58,542 nt of DNA from an uncultured Rhodospirillales bacterium (GCA_913060675.1 CAJXUS010000022.1:1-58542); one strand, 5' to 3'; numbered from the stretch's first letter, positions 25,149-35,639 are shown. A program made the numbers and translations. Notes: generated from the letters alone by a model not told the origin.

Positions 25149-25745
25149 ATGGCGAAAAATGAACTCGACCGTTTGACACAACTCCTCTCTCGCTTACCAG
25201 GCCTCGGGCCAAGGTCAGCGAGAAGAGCTGTTTTGTATTTGATGAAAAAGCGAGAGAGCTTGATGCTCCCGCTGGCAAAAGCCATGATGGCAGCAGTATC
25301 AAGTATTACAAATTGTCGTGTTTGTGGTAATCTCGATACCGAAAATCCCTGCCATATATGCCAAAGCCCCAAAAGAGATATCAGCAAAATTTGCGTTGTC
25401 GAAGACGTTGGCGATCTCTGGGCCCTAGAGCGGAGTGGTGCTTTTAAAGGCCATTACCACGTTCTTGGCGGGACCCTTTCTGCTCTTGATGGGCGGGGAC
25501 CTGCACAGTTGAATGTAAATGGCTTACTGGATCGCGCGAGTGAAGCGCATGTCCAAGAAGTTATTCTTGCTCTCAGTGCCACTGTCGACGGTCAAACGAC
25601 TGGCCACTATCTCAGCGAGTGTTTAGCTGGGCACGAAGTTGAAGTCTCAAAACTTGCACACGGTGTCCCCGTCGGTGGAAGTCTGGATTACCTCGATGAT
25701 GGAACGCTTACCGCAGCTCTGAAGGCACGACGTTCCGCAAGTTAA
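25149..25745 (+). CDS. recR: Recombination mediator RecR
   Basis: A 198-residue protein of the RecFOR pathway that helps load RecA at single-strand gaps. Features in order: helix-hairpin-helix at about residues 10-30 ([15 protein letters not shown]), a C4 zinc finger ([16 protein letters not shown], 57-72), the Toprim domain starting [14 protein letters not shown], and a C-terminal Walker-B-like part. 15 nt separate it from ybaB. Confidence 0.96.
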   Translation: MAKNELDRLTQLLSRLPGLGPRSARRAVLYLMKKRESLMLPLAKAMMAAVSSITNCRVCGNLDTENPCHICQSPKRDISKICVVEDVGDLWALERSGAFKGHYHVLGGTLSALDGRGPAQLNVNGLLDRASEAHVQEVILALSATVDGQTTGHYLSECLAGHEVEVSKLAHGVPVGGSLDYLDDGTLTAALKARRSAS

Positions 25746-25863
25746 TCTTTCTCAAAGTGTTGTTGATAGGCGGTTATTTTTTCAATTAATGATTGCGCGA
25801 TAGGTATGTTCTCCTTATGAGGGATTAAGGCCGAATTGTAATTGATAATATTTGTGGGGTTCT

Positions 25864-26424
25864 ATGTCTAAAGTTTGTGTTTCTTTATCCATAATTTCAG
25901 TCCTGGCGCTTGGCGGGTGCCAAACAACCAATAATAATTGGTCTGACTGGGAAGGTATTCCTCACACCGAAGCCGTTCTGGAATGGCAACCAGCAAAACC
26001 AACGGACCTCTACGCAAGAAAAATCTCCTACAGTGGTACTTATCAAGAACAATGGAGTTGGGATTCAGGGACGATCTTCCTCACTAAAGCCGGGTTTGCA
26101 CGCCATTACCGCATCGATGTCAGCCCAAGAGAGTTCAGCGGTCATATGGCGGACTGGGATACTTTTAAAACAAGTAGCGCCGTTATGAATGCGTCTGAAG
26201 TGAACGAAATAAAAAATAAAAATGGTAAATTTTATTTCGCTGACATGAAGAATGATGATGGTGAGGATTGTTGGACCTTTATGCAGACGCTAAAGGAAGT
26301 AACACCAGGTGCATATGTTGATAATGGAAAGCCGACTGGCTTTATTATGGGGTATGACTGTGGAGAAACACGTTATAGCCGTTCCGATTTTAACAAGTTT
26401 GCCAGTTATATAACCTTTCGATGA
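25864..26424 (+). CDS. Predicted lipoprotein of unknown function
   Basis: A 186-residue protein with a lipoprotein signal (MSKVCVSLSIISVLALGGC) and lipobox LGGC, so Cys19 should be acylated. I do not recognise the domain. The mature part is Trp- and Tyr-rich and polar with no repeats or membrane segments, so it is probably periplasmic. The ATG at 25864 is preferred to a TTG at 25852 because it starts the signal directly. It precedes the DUF4139 gene by 91 bp and may share its transcript. Confidence 0.7.
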   Translation: MSKVCVSLSIISVLALGGCQTTNNNWSDWEGIPHTEAVLEWQPAKPTDLYARKISYSGTYQEQWSWDSGTIFLTKAGFARHYRIDVSPREFSGHMADWDTFKTSSAVMNASEVNEIKNKNGKFYFADMKNDDGEDCWTFMQTLKEVTPGAYVDNGKPTGFIMGYDCGETRYSRSDFNKFASYITFR

Positions 26425-26515
26425 CAAATTAGAGTTTTGTCTCAAAGCTGACACGCTTCTGTCCTAATTGATAAGCACCCTAAATTTAAATGTTTCTGAT
26501 TTTGAAGGTGAAGAT

Positions 26516-27952
26516 ATGACGAAGATAGCAAAACTCCTCCGTACTGGTTATGTCGTGGGATCAGTTGTTTTTGCTTGTGGGGGCGTTTCGGTTGCGGGAG
26601 CGGAAGAAATTTCGATTGGTGCTGAGGCTAATAAATCAACGGAATTGGTTTTTTACAGCGGCAACCTTGGTCAGGTAAGTCAGACACGAAGAAGCAAGCT
26701 ATCGCAGGGTGGCAGCACACTTGCCCTTGAAGACGTCAGTCCTCATCTCATTCTCGATAGTTTGTTTCTGGAGGGTAAAGGCCTTCGCATTCGTGAGCAG
26801 CGCCTCGACCAGGAAATTCTCTCTCCACAAAGACTACTTGAAGCCTCTCTGGGTAAAACCATTACCGTTGTAAAAACCAACCCGAAAACTGGTGAAGAAA
26901 CCAGCTTGAAGGCCGAAGTCCTTGCTGTTCGAGAAGGCTTGGTTCTTCGTATTGGTGATAAGATTGAGACCTCAATTCCTGGACGACTTGTATATGATAC
27001 CGTGCCTAGCGGGTTACGATCCGGACCAGCATTACTTGCTGTTGTCGAGAGCGAAAAAGCTGGGGAACAAGACCTTCAACTGACCTATCTGACTGGTGGG
27101 CTAGATTGGCGTGTGACATATGTCGCTGAGCTCAATCCAAAAGGGACGAAGCTGGCATTAAAAGCCATGGCAACGTTGACCAATCAGACCGGTGTGGATT
27201 TTGAACAGGCAAAAATACGTCTCGTTGCCGGAGAAGTTAACCGAGTAAGACAAGCTCCTGGTCCAAGAACAGCGATGATGTCTATGGAACAAGATGCGGG
27301 TTCGTTTGCGAAATCGATGCCTCAGCGTCAATCTGTAGCTGACCGTGATGTATACACTCTCCCAAAGAGAGTTGATATTGGCGGCGTGGAAACCAAGCAG
27401 GTGACACTGCTTGAGAACAACACTGTTGAAGTCGAAAAACGATTCAGGTTCCAACAACTCGTTCAACCTTATGGCGGAAATGACGATACCGGTAGGCAGC
27501 AGGCTGAGATCGTTCTCAAGTCAACAAATACGAAAGCAAAAGGTCTTGGCCAGGCGCTACCAGAGGGAACTTTGCGGGTCTATCAACAAAGTAAGGGTGA
27601 AACCTCTTCGATCTTTATGGGCGAAGACGCCATGCAAGCTGTTCCAGTCGGGGAAGAACTTGAGTTGGTTATAGGCTCTGCCAATCAGGTTACAGGGCGC
27701 GGGAAGCAGACCTCTTATGAAAATCTTTCGCGCAACAGCTATCAGTTAACACAAGAAATCACACTGAGTAATAGTGGCGATAAAAGTGTCAGTGTTGATG
27801 TGGTTGGCCACTTGCCGGGGAACTGGAAGATTTTGGATGAGAGTGCAAAACACGTCAAAGAATCTTCGCGTGAGGTGGTTTGGACCATCGATGTTCCCGC
27901 AAAAGGAAAAAGTACGTTTGATTATAAACTACGGGTTTCTCACGAACAGTAA
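26516..27952 (+). CDS. DUF4139 domain-containing exported protein
   Basis: A 478-residue protein of unknown function with an N-terminal signal peptide (about residues 1-28, ending SVAGA). The DUF4139 region begins around LTYLTGGLDWRVTYVAEL and runs to the end with beta-rich segments (ENNTVEVEKRFRF, QEITLSNSGDKSVSV). The ATG at 26516 has GAAGGTG upstream and gives the clean signal peptide. It is convergent with rmuC; only 9 bp separate the stops. Confidence 0.8.
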   Translation: MTKIAKLLRTGYVVGSVVFACGGVSVAGAEEISIGAEANKSTELVFYSGNLGQVSQTRRSKLSQGGSTLALEDVSPHLILDSLFLEGKGLRIREQRLDQEILSPQRLLEASLGKTITVVKTNPKTGEETSLKAEVLAVREGLVLRIGDKIETSIPGRLVYDTVPSGLRSGPALLAVVESEKAGEQDLQLTYLTGGLDWRVTYVAELNPKGTKLALKAMATLTNQTGVDFEQAKIRLVAGEVNRVRQAPGPRTAMMSMEQDAGSFAKSMPQRQSVADRDVYTLPKRVDIGGVETKQVTLLENNTVEVEKRFRFQQLVQPYGGNDDTGRQQAEIVLKSTNTKAKGLGQALPEGTLRVYQQSKGETSSIFMGEDAMQAVPVGEELELVIGSANQVTGRGKQTSYENLSRNSYQLTQEITLSNSGDKSVSVDVVGHLPGNWKILDESAKHVKESSREVVWTIDVPAKGKSTFDYKLRVSHEQ

Positions 27953-27961
27953 TTTGCCTTC

Positions 27962-29461
27962 TTAAGTGCTTTCATCAGAAATTAAGACAGTATCTTCAAT
28001 TTGATCGTCGAGATCATCACCATCCAAAAGCTCTGTCAGACTATCTGGCAGGGCTTTACTGGTTTTAGCACCCATTTTTTGCAACTGATCAACCTGGCGA
28101 ACAATATTGCCTCGACCGCTCGAAAGTTTTTTGAAGGCTTCGTCGTGGCTGTGTAGCGCTTTGTTCAAGAAATCCCCAACCTTGGTGAGATCATCCGCAA
28201 AGCCGACAAATTTGTCATAGAGTTTACCTGCGCGTTCGGCAATTTTCTGCGCATTTTGGTTTTGATCTTCATAACGCCAAATATTCTCAACGGTTCGCAA
28301 AGCAAGCAGAAGGGTGGATGGAGTAACGATAACGACGTTTTTCTCCAACGCCTGTCCGACAAGATCAGGTTGATGTTGAACTGCGGCACTAAAAGCACCT
28401 TCAATAGGCATGAAGAGCAGAACATAATCGAGTGATCGGATAGTCTCTAGATCCTGGTAGGATTTTTTGGAGAGATCCCGCACATGATTTTGGATGGAGC
28501 TTACATGTTCAGCAAGGGCTGCAGCTATGAGGGCTTCATCTTCAGAGGAATGGTAACGCTCATAGGCTGTGAGGGATACTTTGGAATCGATAACGATGTC
28601 TTTGCCATTGGGAAGGTGAACGATAACGTCGGGGCGGTAACGTTTACCTTCTTCGGTATTGAGAGACTGCTGCACGTCATATTCCCGGCCCTTGCTAAGT
28701 CCTGATTTTTCAAGAACCATTTCCAAGATCATTTCACCCCAAGCCCCTTGAGTTTGGCTTTGACCTTTGAGGGCTTTGGTCAGGTTATGGGTATCTTCGC
28801 TGACCTGTTTGTTGAGATCTGCAAGGCGTTGGACTTCTTTGTGCAGAGAAAACCGTTCTTTTGATTCCTTGTCGTAAGTTTCTTCGACCTTCTTTTGAAA
28901 AATTTGGATGTTTTCTTTAAGCGGATTAAGGAGAGTTTCTAGCCCCTGTTTGTTTTGCTCGGTAAATTTTTTAGATTTTTCATCGAGAATTTTGTTCGCT
29001 AGGTTTTCGAACTGCTCAGTAAGTTTTGCTCGGGCTTCATCCAAAATTTGTAATTTTTCTGTTTGAGCTTCCCGTTCTTTTTCGAGTGTGGTTCTACTTT
29101 CTGTTACTTTATTTTCCAGATGAGCATTCTGATTACGAAACTCCTGGATCTCTTTTTCGAGCAATATTTTTTGTTCTATTAATTCAGGAATTCTGGTTGC
29201 TTTTTGTTCTTCGATGGCGGCGCGAGTTACAGCATCTGTTAGGGCCTCGTGAAGCTCTTCGCGATCTCCAGATAAGTTTTGATACTCAAGGCGTTGTCTT
29301 TCGAGCTCTTCAACCAGTTCATTTTTGCGGCTAGTTAGAGCTTGGTTATTCGCACTATGATCTGAAAGTTCATTGCGTACCTTCAGGTGAATAAGCAATC
29401 CAATAACTGAAGCGATGGCAAGGCCCGAGAAGCCACCAATGAGAAGAGCTGTGAGATCCAT
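27962..29461 (-). CDS. rmuC: DNA recombination protein RmuC
   Basis: A 499-residue protein with an N-terminal transmembrane helix (LTALLIGGFSGLAIASVIGLL), a long coiled coil (about residues 30-200) and the RmuC nuclease-like domain with QGAWGE, YRPDVIVHLPNGKDIVIDSK and FMPIEGAF motifs. It limits inversions at short inverted repeats by family. The ATG at 29461 has AGGA 8 nt upstream; a longer form from 29545 lacks support. Confidence 0.93.
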   Translation of the reverse strand: MDLTALLIGGFSGLAIASVIGLLIHLKVRNELSDHSANNQALTSRKNELVEELERQRLEYQNLSGDREELHEALTDAVTRAAIEEQKATRIPELIEQKILLEKEIQEFRNQNAHLENKVTESRTTLEKEREAQTEKLQILDEARAKLTEQFENLANKILDEKSKKFTEQNKQGLETLLNPLKENIQIFQKKVEETYDKESKERFSLHKEVQRLADLNKQVSEDTHNLTKALKGQSQTQGAWGEMILEMVLEKSGLSKGREYDVQQSLNTEEGKRYRPDVIVHLPNGKDIVIDSKVSLTAYERYHSSEDEALIAAALAEHVSSIQNHVRDLSKKSYQDLETIRSLDYVLLFMPIEGAFSAAVQHQPDLVGQALEKNVVIVTPSTLLLALRTVENIWRYEDQNQNAQKIAERAGKLYDKFVGFADDLTKVGDFLNKALHSHDEAFKKLSSGRGNIVRQVDQLQKMGAKTSKALPDSLTELLDGDDLDDQIEDTVLISDEST

Positions 29462-29673
29462 TAGAGGTCCTGTATTCTGGAAAATATTTTGAAATCTGCG
29501 ATTCGAATAGTACTCTAACACGAGGCTGTACGGAACGTCAGCCATGAGGTTAGAAACAAGGCTTTGCTTGACCTTGGGCTCTCAAGACAATACCTAAGAG
29601 AAAAGGGCAAGAAATCTCGGAAAAGTAGGGAAATAGCCCGCGAAATTTAACAGTAAGATAATAGCGAGTAATT

Positions 29674-30195
29674 ATGGCTATTTTAGAAATAGTTATTGCA
29701 CCAGATCAAGTGTTGAAAACCGTTTGCGATCCAGTTCAAGACGTTGACGATAATGTTCGTACACTAATCCGCGATATGTTGGATACAATGTACAAGGCCC
29801 CTGGTATCGGTCTGGCCGCTTGTCAGGTTGGCGTCACCAAGAGAGTTATCGTGGTTGATGTCAGTGATGATAAGGAAGAGAACCAGCCTTATTGTATGGT
29901 CAATCCTGAAGTTACCTGGGAATCAGAAGAGTGGTCAGTCTACCAAGAAGGTTGCCTTTCTTTACCAGAACAATATGCAGACGTTGAACGTCCTGCTGCT
30001 GTGAAAGTGAGCTATCTTGATGAAAACGGAACGAAGCAAGAGATTGAAGCTGATGGCTTGCTGGCAACGTGTATCCAACACGAAATAGATCACTTGGATG
30101 GTCTTCTATTTGTTGATCATATCTCTAAGTTAAAACGCGGTATGATTATGAAAAAGTTGAAGAAGATCGTTGCTGCCAAAGCTGCGGATAGTTAA
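29674..30195 (+). CDS. def: Peptide deformylase
   Basis: A 173-residue metalloenzyme that removes the formyl group from nascent proteins. All three motifs are intact: GIGLAACQVG, EGCLSLP (metal-ligand Cys) and QHEIDHLDG (HExxH type, with catalytic Glu). First gene of def-fmt-truA, 89 bp before fmt. Confidence 0.96.
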   Translation: MAILEIVIAPDQVLKTVCDPVQDVDDNVRTLIRDMLDTMYKAPGIGLAACQVGVTKRVIVVDVSDDKEENQPYCMVNPEVTWESEEWSVYQEGCLSLPEQYADVERPAAVKVSYLDENGTKQEIEADGLLATCIQHEIDHLDGLLFVDHISKLKRGMIMKKLKKIVAAKAADS

Positions 30196-30284
30196 TTCAA
30201 AAAACACAGTTTTCGATTTATTTAGTCTGAAAGCTGTACTAACGCCAACACTGACATTAAATTTAAAACAGGGGATAGAGACCA

Positions 30285-31247
30285 ATGAATAAATTGCGGA
30301 TTGCCTTTATGGGAACCCCCGATTTTTCTGTCCCCTGCTTGGAAGCGCTCGCAAATGCGGGGCACGAGATTGTTGCTGTTTATAGCCAACCTCCACGTCC
30401 TGCTGGTCGAGGACAAAAGGAAAAACTCTCCCCGGTACATGCTTTTGCGGCCGAAAAAGGCTGGTCGGTATTTACTCCCAAGAGCTTTCGCAACAAAGAA
30501 ACCCAAGACGCGTTTCGCACGCATAATGTCGATGTCGCGGTTGTGGTTGCGTACGGATTAATTTTACCAACGGAAGCCTTAGTCGCACCCAAAATGGGAT
30601 GTATAAACATACATGCCTCACTCTTACCACGCTGGCGTGGGGCGGCCCCTATTCAACGCGCTATTGAAGCTGGCGATGCTGAGAGTGGCGTTGCTATCAT
30701 GCAAATGGCTGAGGGGCTCGACACTGGTGATGTTTTACTTGAGGGTAGAGTCCGGATTACAGAGCAAACAACCGCCTCTATTTTACATGATGAGCTCTCT
30801 GTTTTAGGAGGGCAGCTCATCGTCGAAGCCCTTGATGGCATGGTAGATGGTTCGTTGAAGCCTGTTGCCCAGTCAGAGCAAGGGGTGACTTATGCCAAGA
30901 AGCTTACTCGTGAAGAGAGTGAGCTGAATTGGTCATTGACTGCCCATGAAATTGACCGGAAAATCCGTGCTTTAACCCCTTGGCCTGGGGTACATTTTAC
31001 CTATCAAGGTGAACGAATGAAAGTTCAGGAGGTGACGATCGTGCCCCTGGATGATTGTTCGAGCGACGAGCCAAATTCTACGCAGCCGGGAACTTTACTT
31101 GATGATCTCCTCCTTGTTGCTTGTGGCCGGGATGCACTGCGAATTGATCGCCTACAACGCCCGGGAAAAGGCAGCATGGAAGCGAAAGCCTTTTTGAACG
31201 GTTTTCCGCTGGCAAAAGGCACAAACCTGAGTGAGCAAAAAGATTAA
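30285..31247 (+). CDS. fmt: Methionyl-tRNA formyltransferase
   Basis: A 320-residue enzyme that formylates initiator Met-tRNA using 10-formyl-THF. The N-terminal catalytic domain has MGTPDFSVP, INIHASLLPRWRGAAPI and GLDTGD with the catalytic Asn, His and Asp. The C-terminal domain (from about residue 210) is the OB-fold tRNA-binding part. GGGGATAGAG precedes the ATG. Its stop overlaps the truA start. Confidence 0.96.
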   Translation: MNKLRIAFMGTPDFSVPCLEALANAGHEIVAVYSQPPRPAGRGQKEKLSPVHAFAAEKGWSVFTPKSFRNKETQDAFRTHNVDVAVVVAYGLILPTEALVAPKMGCINIHASLLPRWRGAAPIQRAIEAGDAESGVAIMQMAEGLDTGDVLLEGRVRITEQTTASILHDELSVLGGQLIVEALDGMVDGSLKPVAQSEQGVTYAKKLTREESELNWSLTAHEIDRKIRALTPWPGVHFTYQGERMKVQEVTIVPLDDCSSDEPNSTQPGTLLDDLLLVACGRDALRIDRLQRPGKGSMEAKAFLNGFPLAKGTNLSEQKD

Positions 31248-32044
31248 TGACGCGCTATAAACTCACCATTGAGTATGAGGGCACTGACTTTTTTGGTTGG
31301 CAGCGTCAGAAGGATCATATCTCTGTTCAGGAAGTTCTCGAAGACGCCATTATTAAGTTTTGTGGTGAGAAGGTTCAGGTCTTTGCGTCTGGGCGGACAG
31401 ATAGCGGTGTGCACGCTCTTGGGCAGGTTGTATCTATGGACTTGGATAAAGATTTCCCTGCATACAAGGTTCGCGAGGCCATAAACTTTCATTTACGTCC
31501 TGCAAAAGTGGCTGTAGTTGATGCCGAGATTGCTGACGATGAATTTCACGCACGTTTTTCAGCTACGGAGAGAAGCTATCTCTATCGGATTATAAACCGT
31601 AGAGCGCATCTCGTTCTTGACCATAAACGGGCCTGGTTTGTCCCTCAAAGTTTAGACGCAGAAGCGATGCATGAAGCAGCTCAGGTTCTCGTTGGTATTC
31701 ATGATTTTTCATCATTTAGGGCAAAAGACTGTCAGGCAAAGTCCCCGGTGAAATCAATAAACGAGATATCAGTGACGAGGGTCGGAGAAGAAATTCGCAT
31801 CGAGCTCTCAGCCCGATCTTTTCTCTATCATCAAGTTCGGAACATTGCTGGTTCGTTAAAAAGGGTTGGTATCGGAAAATGGACGCGCGAAGATATCAGG
31901 CGTGTTTTGGAAGCAAAAGATCGCAGTCAGGCCGGAGAGATGGCACCTGCTTGGGGGCTATATTTTGTCGGGGTTAAGTTTGACCCTCAGGAAGAGGATG
32001 TTAGGCATGATCTATCCGCAGGCAAAGAGGCAACCGTTCAATAG
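31247..32044 (+). CDS. truA: tRNA pseudouridine(38-40) synthase TruA
   Basis: A 265-residue enzyme that converts uridines 38-40 of tRNA anticodon arms to pseudouridine. The catalytic Asp lies in SGRTDSGVHALGQV (about residues 48-61), and RSFLYHQVRNIAGSL is the second conserved block. It overlaps fmt by 1 nt and is convergent with a membrane protein gene only 4 bp away, with no room for a terminator between them. Confidence 0.96.
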   Translation: MTRYKLTIEYEGTDFFGWQRQKDHISVQEVLEDAIIKFCGEKVQVFASGRTDSGVHALGQVVSMDLDKDFPAYKVREAINFHLRPAKVAVVDAEIADDEFHARFSATERSYLYRIINRRAHLVLDHKRAWFVPQSLDAEAMHEAAQVLVGIHDFSSFRAKDCQAKSPVKSINEISVTRVGEEIRIELSARSFLYHQVRNIAGSLKRVGIGKWTREDIRRVLEAKDRSQAGEMAPAWGLYFVGVKFDPQEEDVRHDLSAGKEATVQ

Positions 32045-32048
32045 TTTC

Positions 32049-32624
32049 TTAAGAGGCGATAATATTATTATTGAGTTTGTAAATACTCAACGCCAATAGA
32101 ACATTGAAGAAGACAAAGGCTGCGGCTGAAAACCAATTGGTTTCGATTGTGATTTTTGTCATATAGGCTTGTGAAGCTAATATATATAACATCCCGAATA
32201 AACCCAAAAATCCAGCCATGGACATTGGGAGCAACCCACTGAGTATGAGGGCTTGCAGGCAGACCAGGAAGACGATCTGCCATACCTGTAACCAATTGTA
32301 GCTAATGATAAATAGGCGGTAGTTCTTTTGCTTGTTATGAAGAACGAGCAACGAATGCATAAAAACGGGATAAATAAGCCAGCTGATGAGATAGAATAGA
32401 GTATCGATCAGAAGAACAGCAAAAGGATCTAAAGTTGAAGCTGTTTCTGAATCTTGAAGAATGCTGAGAATATACGCACCGGGATAACAGATTATCGCGG
32501 CAAAAAAAGACTTCCAAAATTTATCATCGCTAATCTCAATATAACGAAGGCCACTCCTATCAAACCGCATAAATGTAAGGGTGCCTTGTAAACTACGTTT
32601 TATCTCGGCGATAGAGGGGATCAA
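32049..32624 (-). CDS. Multispanning membrane protein of unknown function
   Basis: A 191-residue protein with about five predicted membrane helices (for instance FFAAIICYPGAYILSIL, VLLIDTLFYLISWLIYPVF, WQIVFLVCLQALILSGLL). No catalytic motif is visible and I do not recognise a family with confidence; the fold is loosely reminiscent of Yip1-type domains. Its start overlaps the dapE stop by 4 bp (ATGA), so it is cotranscribed with, and translationally coupled to, dapE. Confidence 0.75.
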   Translation of the reverse strand: MIPSIAEIKRSLQGTLTFMRFDRSGLRYIEISDDKFWKSFFAAIICYPGAYILSILQDSETASTLDPFAVLLIDTLFYLISWLIYPVFMHSLLVLHNKQKNYRLFIISYNWLQVWQIVFLVCLQALILSGLLPMSMAGFLGLFGMLYILASQAYMTKITIETNWFSAAAFVFFNVLLALSIYKLNNNIIAS

Positions 32625-33784
32625 ACTTTGAAATATCCTTTGAGCATCGACTCATAAATACGTGAGAGGTCTTCCAGTTCTTGAACAGCACAATGTTCGT
32701 CGACTTTATGGGCTGTATCGTTAAGAAGACCGAATTCAGCTACTGTAGCATAATCTTTGATAAATCGTGCATCTGAAGTCCCCCCTGAAGTGCCGAGTTC
32801 TGTCGTGATTCCAGTAATTTCTTCAATTGAGCGACTAATCAACCCGCTGAGGGGACCGGGTGGGCAAATGAAAGATTCGCCTGAGACCCTTATTTGAAGA
32901 TCATAGTCAAAATCAGCACGGTGGAGGCGTTCACGAACCCATGCTTCAACCTGATCAGACGAATAGAGATCATTAAAGCGCACATTGAAATGAGCCTTGG
33001 TATCTGCAGGGATAACATTGGTTGCAGTATTGCCGACATCAATGGTTGTCAGCTGTAAGCTTGAAGGGGGAAAGTGTTCTGTTCCACTATCCAAAGGTTC
33101 CTCAAGCAAATTGTGCAGCATAGTAACCAGTGGATGTATTGGATTCTTTGCCAGTTGAGGGTAGGCCGTGTGCCCCTGAATGCCACGTACTGTCAGGCTA
33201 AAATTCATACTGCCGCGGCGACCAATTTTGACCATATCTCCAAGGACAGTATTACTGGTCGGTTCACCGATCAGGCAGACATCCATGGTTTCTCCCCTGC
33301 CGGCCATCCATTCGAGTACTTTTTTTGTCCCGTTCTGGCCAATACCTTCTTCATCACCAGTAATGATAAGGCTAAGAGAACCATCAATATTTTGGGTGTT
33401 GGGAGACCCAAGAAAACGGGTAAGAGCAGCGACATAGGCCCCAATTGAGCCTTTCATGTCAACCGCACCACGGCCAATTAACTTGCCATCAACAACGGTC
33501 CCGCCAAAAGGATCAACCGTCCAAGCCTGAAGATCACCAACGGGGACCACATCGGTATGCCCGCCGTACCCAAAAACGGGGCCACCGGTTCCCCTACGGG
33601 CATAGAGATTATCAACGCCATAGGTTTCCGTGCAATCGAAAGGCAAGCGTTGGCATTCAAAACCAAGAGGCTTAAGGAGGTTTTCCATGAGGTCGAGTGC
33701 CCCGCCTTCCTCTGGTGTTACAGAGGGACAGCGAATTAACGCCTGGCTGATTTCCAGGGCTGATACGGGGTTCTCGACACTCAC
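32621..33784 (-). CDS. dapE: Succinyl-diaminopimelate desuccinylase
   Basis: A 387-residue zinc M20-family amidohydrolase that releases LL-diaminopimelate in the lysine/peptidoglycan route. Conserved motifs: GYGGHTDVVPVGD (metal-ligand His and Asp), TGDEEGIGQNGT (catalytic Glu) and the late GGTSDARF. Located after dapD in the same direction with 21 bp between. Confidence 0.95.
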   Translation of the reverse strand: MSVENPVSALEISQALIRCPSVTPEEGGALDLMENLLKPLGFECQRLPFDCTETYGVDNLYARRGTGGPVFGYGGHTDVVPVGDLQAWTVDPFGGTVVDGKLIGRGAVDMKGSIGAYVAALTRFLGSPNTQNIDGSLSLIITGDEEGIGQNGTKKVLEWMAGRGETMDVCLIGEPTSNTVLGDMVKIGRRGSMNFSLTVRGIQGHTAYPQLAKNPIHPLVTMLHNLLEEPLDSGTEHFPPSSLQLTTIDVGNTATNVIPADTKAHFNVRFNDLYSSDQVEAWVRERLHRADFDYDLQIRVSGESFICPPGPLSGLISRSIEEITGITTELGTSGGTSDARFIKDYATVAEFGLLNDTAHKVDEHCAVQELEDLSRIYESMLKGYFKV

Positions 33785-33805
33785 TTTAAGGCTCCGGTCT
33801 AAATT

Positions 33806-34648
33806 TTAATCTCGCAACAGATCGTTAATCGATGTTTTTGAGCGGGTCCGCTCATCAACACGTTTTACGATTACAGCACAATAGAGGTTCGGGCCAGGCG
33901 TTCCGTCTGGAAGTGGTTTACCCGGAAGGGTGCCGGAAACAACAACAGAATAGGCTGGTACGCGTCCCATGAAAATTTCGCCAGTTTCACGGTCGATAAT
34001 CTTTGTCGAGGCGCCAATGTAAACGCCCATGGAAAGAACAGAGCCCTCTTCAACAATCACGCCTTCGGCAACTTCGGCACGTGCACCGATAAAGCAATTG
34101 TCTTCGATGATAACAGGGCCAGCTTGCAGAGGCTCGAGAACGCCACCGATACCTGTGCCGCCAGATAGATGAACATTCTTACCAATCTGTGCGCAGGAGC
34201 CAACTGTTGCCCAAGTGTCAACCATTGTGCCGCTATCAACATAAGCACCAAGGTTCACGAAACTAGGCATCAAAACAGCGCCAGGAGCGATGAATGCAGA
34301 ACGGCGAACGATACTGCCTGGAACGGCGCGAAAGCCTGCGGATGCAAATTCTTTCGCGGACCAGCCGTCAAATTTCGAAGGTACTTTATCCCACCAGTTG
34401 GTGTTTTCGCCGGGACCACCAGCAATGACCGACATGTCATTAAGACGGAATGAAAGCAAGACAGCCTTTTTCAGCCACTGATTAACCATCCAACCGTCAG
34501 GACCTTTTTCAGCAACACGACGTTGGCCGGAATCCATCAGGATTAGGGCTTCATCAACGGCTTCACGAACTTCCCCTAAGGTCGCCGGAGAGACCTGATC
34601 CCGGTTTTCCCAGGCATTCTCAATGACATTTTGAATATCAGTATTCAT
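33806..34648 (-). CDS. dapD: Tetrahydrodipicolinate N-succinyltransferase
   Basis: A 280-residue trimeric left-handed beta-helix acyltransferase that succinylates tetrahydrodipicolinate. Hexapeptide repeats cover about residues 105-225 (for instance [31 protein letters not shown]). GGGATAG stands before the ATG, and a promoter candidate lies about 60 bp upstream. First gene of dapD-dapE-membrane protein. Confidence 0.95.
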   Translation of the reverse strand: MNTDIQNVIENAWENRDQVSPATLGEVREAVDEALILMDSGQRRVAEKGPDGWMVNQWLKKAVLLSFRLNDMSVIAGGPGENTNWWDKVPSKFDGWSAKEFASAGFRAVPGSIVRRSAFIAPGAVLMPSFVNLGAYVDSGTMVDTWATVGSCAQIGKNVHLSGGTGIGGVLEPLQAGPVIIEDNCFIGARAEVAEGVIVEEGSVLSMGVYIGASTKIIDRETGEIFMGRVPAYSVVVSGTLPGKPLPDGTPGPNLYCAVIVKRVDERTRSKTSINDLLRD

Positions 34649-34705
34649 GATGATCTATCCCATCGCTCAATGTTGTCCGCCAAGGCAGAATGGCAGTTTG
34701 AAGGG

Positions 34706-34735
34706 ACAATGCGTTAGGCGAGACGATCTTGTCAA
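34706..34735 (-). promoter_or_regulatory. Promoter candidate of dapD
   Basis: On the minus strand a perfect TTGACA (34730-34735) is followed after 18 nt by CATTGT (34706-34711), a weak -10. Confidence 0.45.
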
Positions 34736-34786
34736 CGCCTCGAACGCCAATCACTTGATGTTATACGATTCCTGAATATTTGTGAC

Positions 34787-35458
34787 TTAAATTGCGTTGA
34801 GCCATTCAACGAGGTCATCGGTTTGATGATGGATAAAATCTACCGGGCTACCGTCTTCATTTGTTGCACCGATAGAGGCCCAGTCAGTATCCGTCTTGAC
34901 CCAGACTGTTGTCATTCCCATTTCCGCTGCGGGTTTTAGATTCTTTGCAGAATCTTCAAAGAAAACAGTACGTCTGGGGTCAATCATATGTTTTTTGACG
35001 AGATCATCATATGGAAACTGCGCTGGCTTCGGTATGTAATCTGCATTGGCAATGTCATAAATTTCTTCGAAATGATGCGAGACTCCCAGCCTATCCATAA
35101 CGTTGTTGGCGTGCAGGCTTGATGCGTTGGTAAATATCAATTTTCGGCCGGGCAAACGAGAAAGCGCATTACCCAGGGCAATGTTTTGGGTAATCATTGA
35201 AAAATCTACGTCGTGGACATAGTTCAAAAACAGATCTGGGGCGAGATCATGATTTACCATAAGTCCCTTTAGCGTTGTGCCATATCGCCGAAAATAGTCC
35301 TTTTGAACTGAGTGAGCCTCGACGGGATCAAGATCAAGATATTCTTGGATGAAACTACCCATGCGTTTTTCAATTTGGCTAAACAAGTTGTTTGAAGCTG
35401 GATAGAGGGTGTTGTCCAGGTCAAACAACCAGATGTCTTTTCCGTCTAGGCTTGTCAT
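34787..35458 (-). CDS. HAD-family pyrimidine 5'-nucleotidase
   Basis: A 223-residue haloacid dehalogenase phosphatase of the Sdt1-like pyrimidine 5'-nucleotidase group. Motif I is DLDNTLYPA (nucleophile Asp), motif II is the Thr of IFTNAS, and motifs III/IV are KPAQF and FFEDSAKNL. I begin at ATG 35458 (MTSLDGKDIWLFDLDNTLY) since homologues start just before motif I; an upstream start at 35572 would add 38 unlikely residues. The family often lies next to dapD. Confidence 0.85.
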   Translation of the reverse strand: MTSLDGKDIWLFDLDNTLYPASNNLFSQIEKRMGSFIQEYLDLDPVEAHSVQKDYFRRYGTTLKGLMVNHDLAPDLFLNYVHDVDFSMITQNIALGNALSRLPGRKLIFTNASSLHANNVMDRLGVSHHFEEIYDIANADYIPKPAQFPYDDLVKKHMIDPRRTVFFEDSAKNLKPAAEMGMTTVWVKTDTDWASIGATNEDGSPVDFIHHQTDDLVEWLNAI

Positions 35459-35639
35459 TATGTACTGTCTCGCATCTACATATTTAGGCTTATTAGATAA
35501 GCAATCCCTAACAGATTTTAAGGCGTTGCCAAGAAAGAAGTGTTTTTGAAGATAATATGGAATGATTTTCAAAGCTTAAGTACGTGTTAACTGGACTCCG
35601 ATAAACTTGGCGCAAAGTAGTTATGAGGGGTTGCTATGT

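Noticed and set aside
25852..25863. TTG start for the lipoprotein at 25852
   Set aside because: It adds four residues before the signal peptide; the ATG at 25864 starts the signal directly.
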